From NCBI GenBank assembly GCA_964520885.1, contig CAZFQD010000113.1, positions 1-7,548 of the forward strand: a stretch of DNA of 7,548 nt, written 5' to 3'. This DNA is from CAZFQD01 sp964520885 (GTDB taxonomy: Bacteria; Bacillota; Clostridia; Oscillospirales; SIG519). This document shows, piece by piece, positions 7,548 to 7,548 of the stretch (the first letter of the stretch is position 1; every line of letters begins with the position of its first letter). Under the pieces are notes generated by a model. The model worked only from the letters and a program-made list of their open reading frames with translations, was not told the DNA's origin and did no database searches. The translations under genes were made by a program, and so were the position numbers.

Positions 7548-7548
7548 G

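Overview
This is an AT-rich window in which every supportable gene lies on the minus strand. The genes are packed head to tail, with gaps of 20 bases or less and one 17-base overlap. Each start is preceded by a purine-rich Shine-Dalgarno sequence (for example AAAGGAGGTG). Low G+C, strong AGGAGG-type ribosome sites, N-terminal signal peptides and a CUT1-type carbohydrate ABC importer point to a low-GC Gram-positive bacterium, most likely Clostridia or a relative. No rRNA, tRNA, CRISPR array or transposase gene was seen, so genus cannot be given.

Layout in the direction of transcription (right to left): an imperfect 17-bp dyad just upstream of the first gene (7491-7547); a 947-aa exported solute-binding protein with two N-terminal beta-sandwich-like repeats fused ahead of the binding domain (7474-4631); two MalF/MalG-type permeases (4647-3709 and 3690-2827); a signal-peptide, beta-propeller, TPR and YIP1-type membrane protein (2816-725), cut in two by ten Ns at 2293-2302; and the N-terminal 234 residues of a DUF5696-like exported protein that runs off the left edge (704-1). 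There is no gene-free stretch longer than about 75 bases.

The layout reads as one operon for capture and import of a carbohydrate or glycan-derived ligand. The large binding protein would hold the ligand at the surface, the permeases would form the channel, and an ATPase encoded elsewhere would power it. The propeller/TPR/YIP1 protein and the DUF5696-like protein have no established role that I can name. Their placement directly behind the permeases suggests accessory sensing, scaffolding or glycan processing at the membrane. From memory, this combination recurs in Paenibacillus-like and clostridial genomes, which would make it a conserved but uncharacterised transport module; that recollection was not checked here.

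The main data problem is the N gap. The two ORFs on either side look like one gene, and the printed gap length of 10 puts them out of frame by one base, so the true gap is probably a different length (a multiple of three) or the contig ends carry an error.
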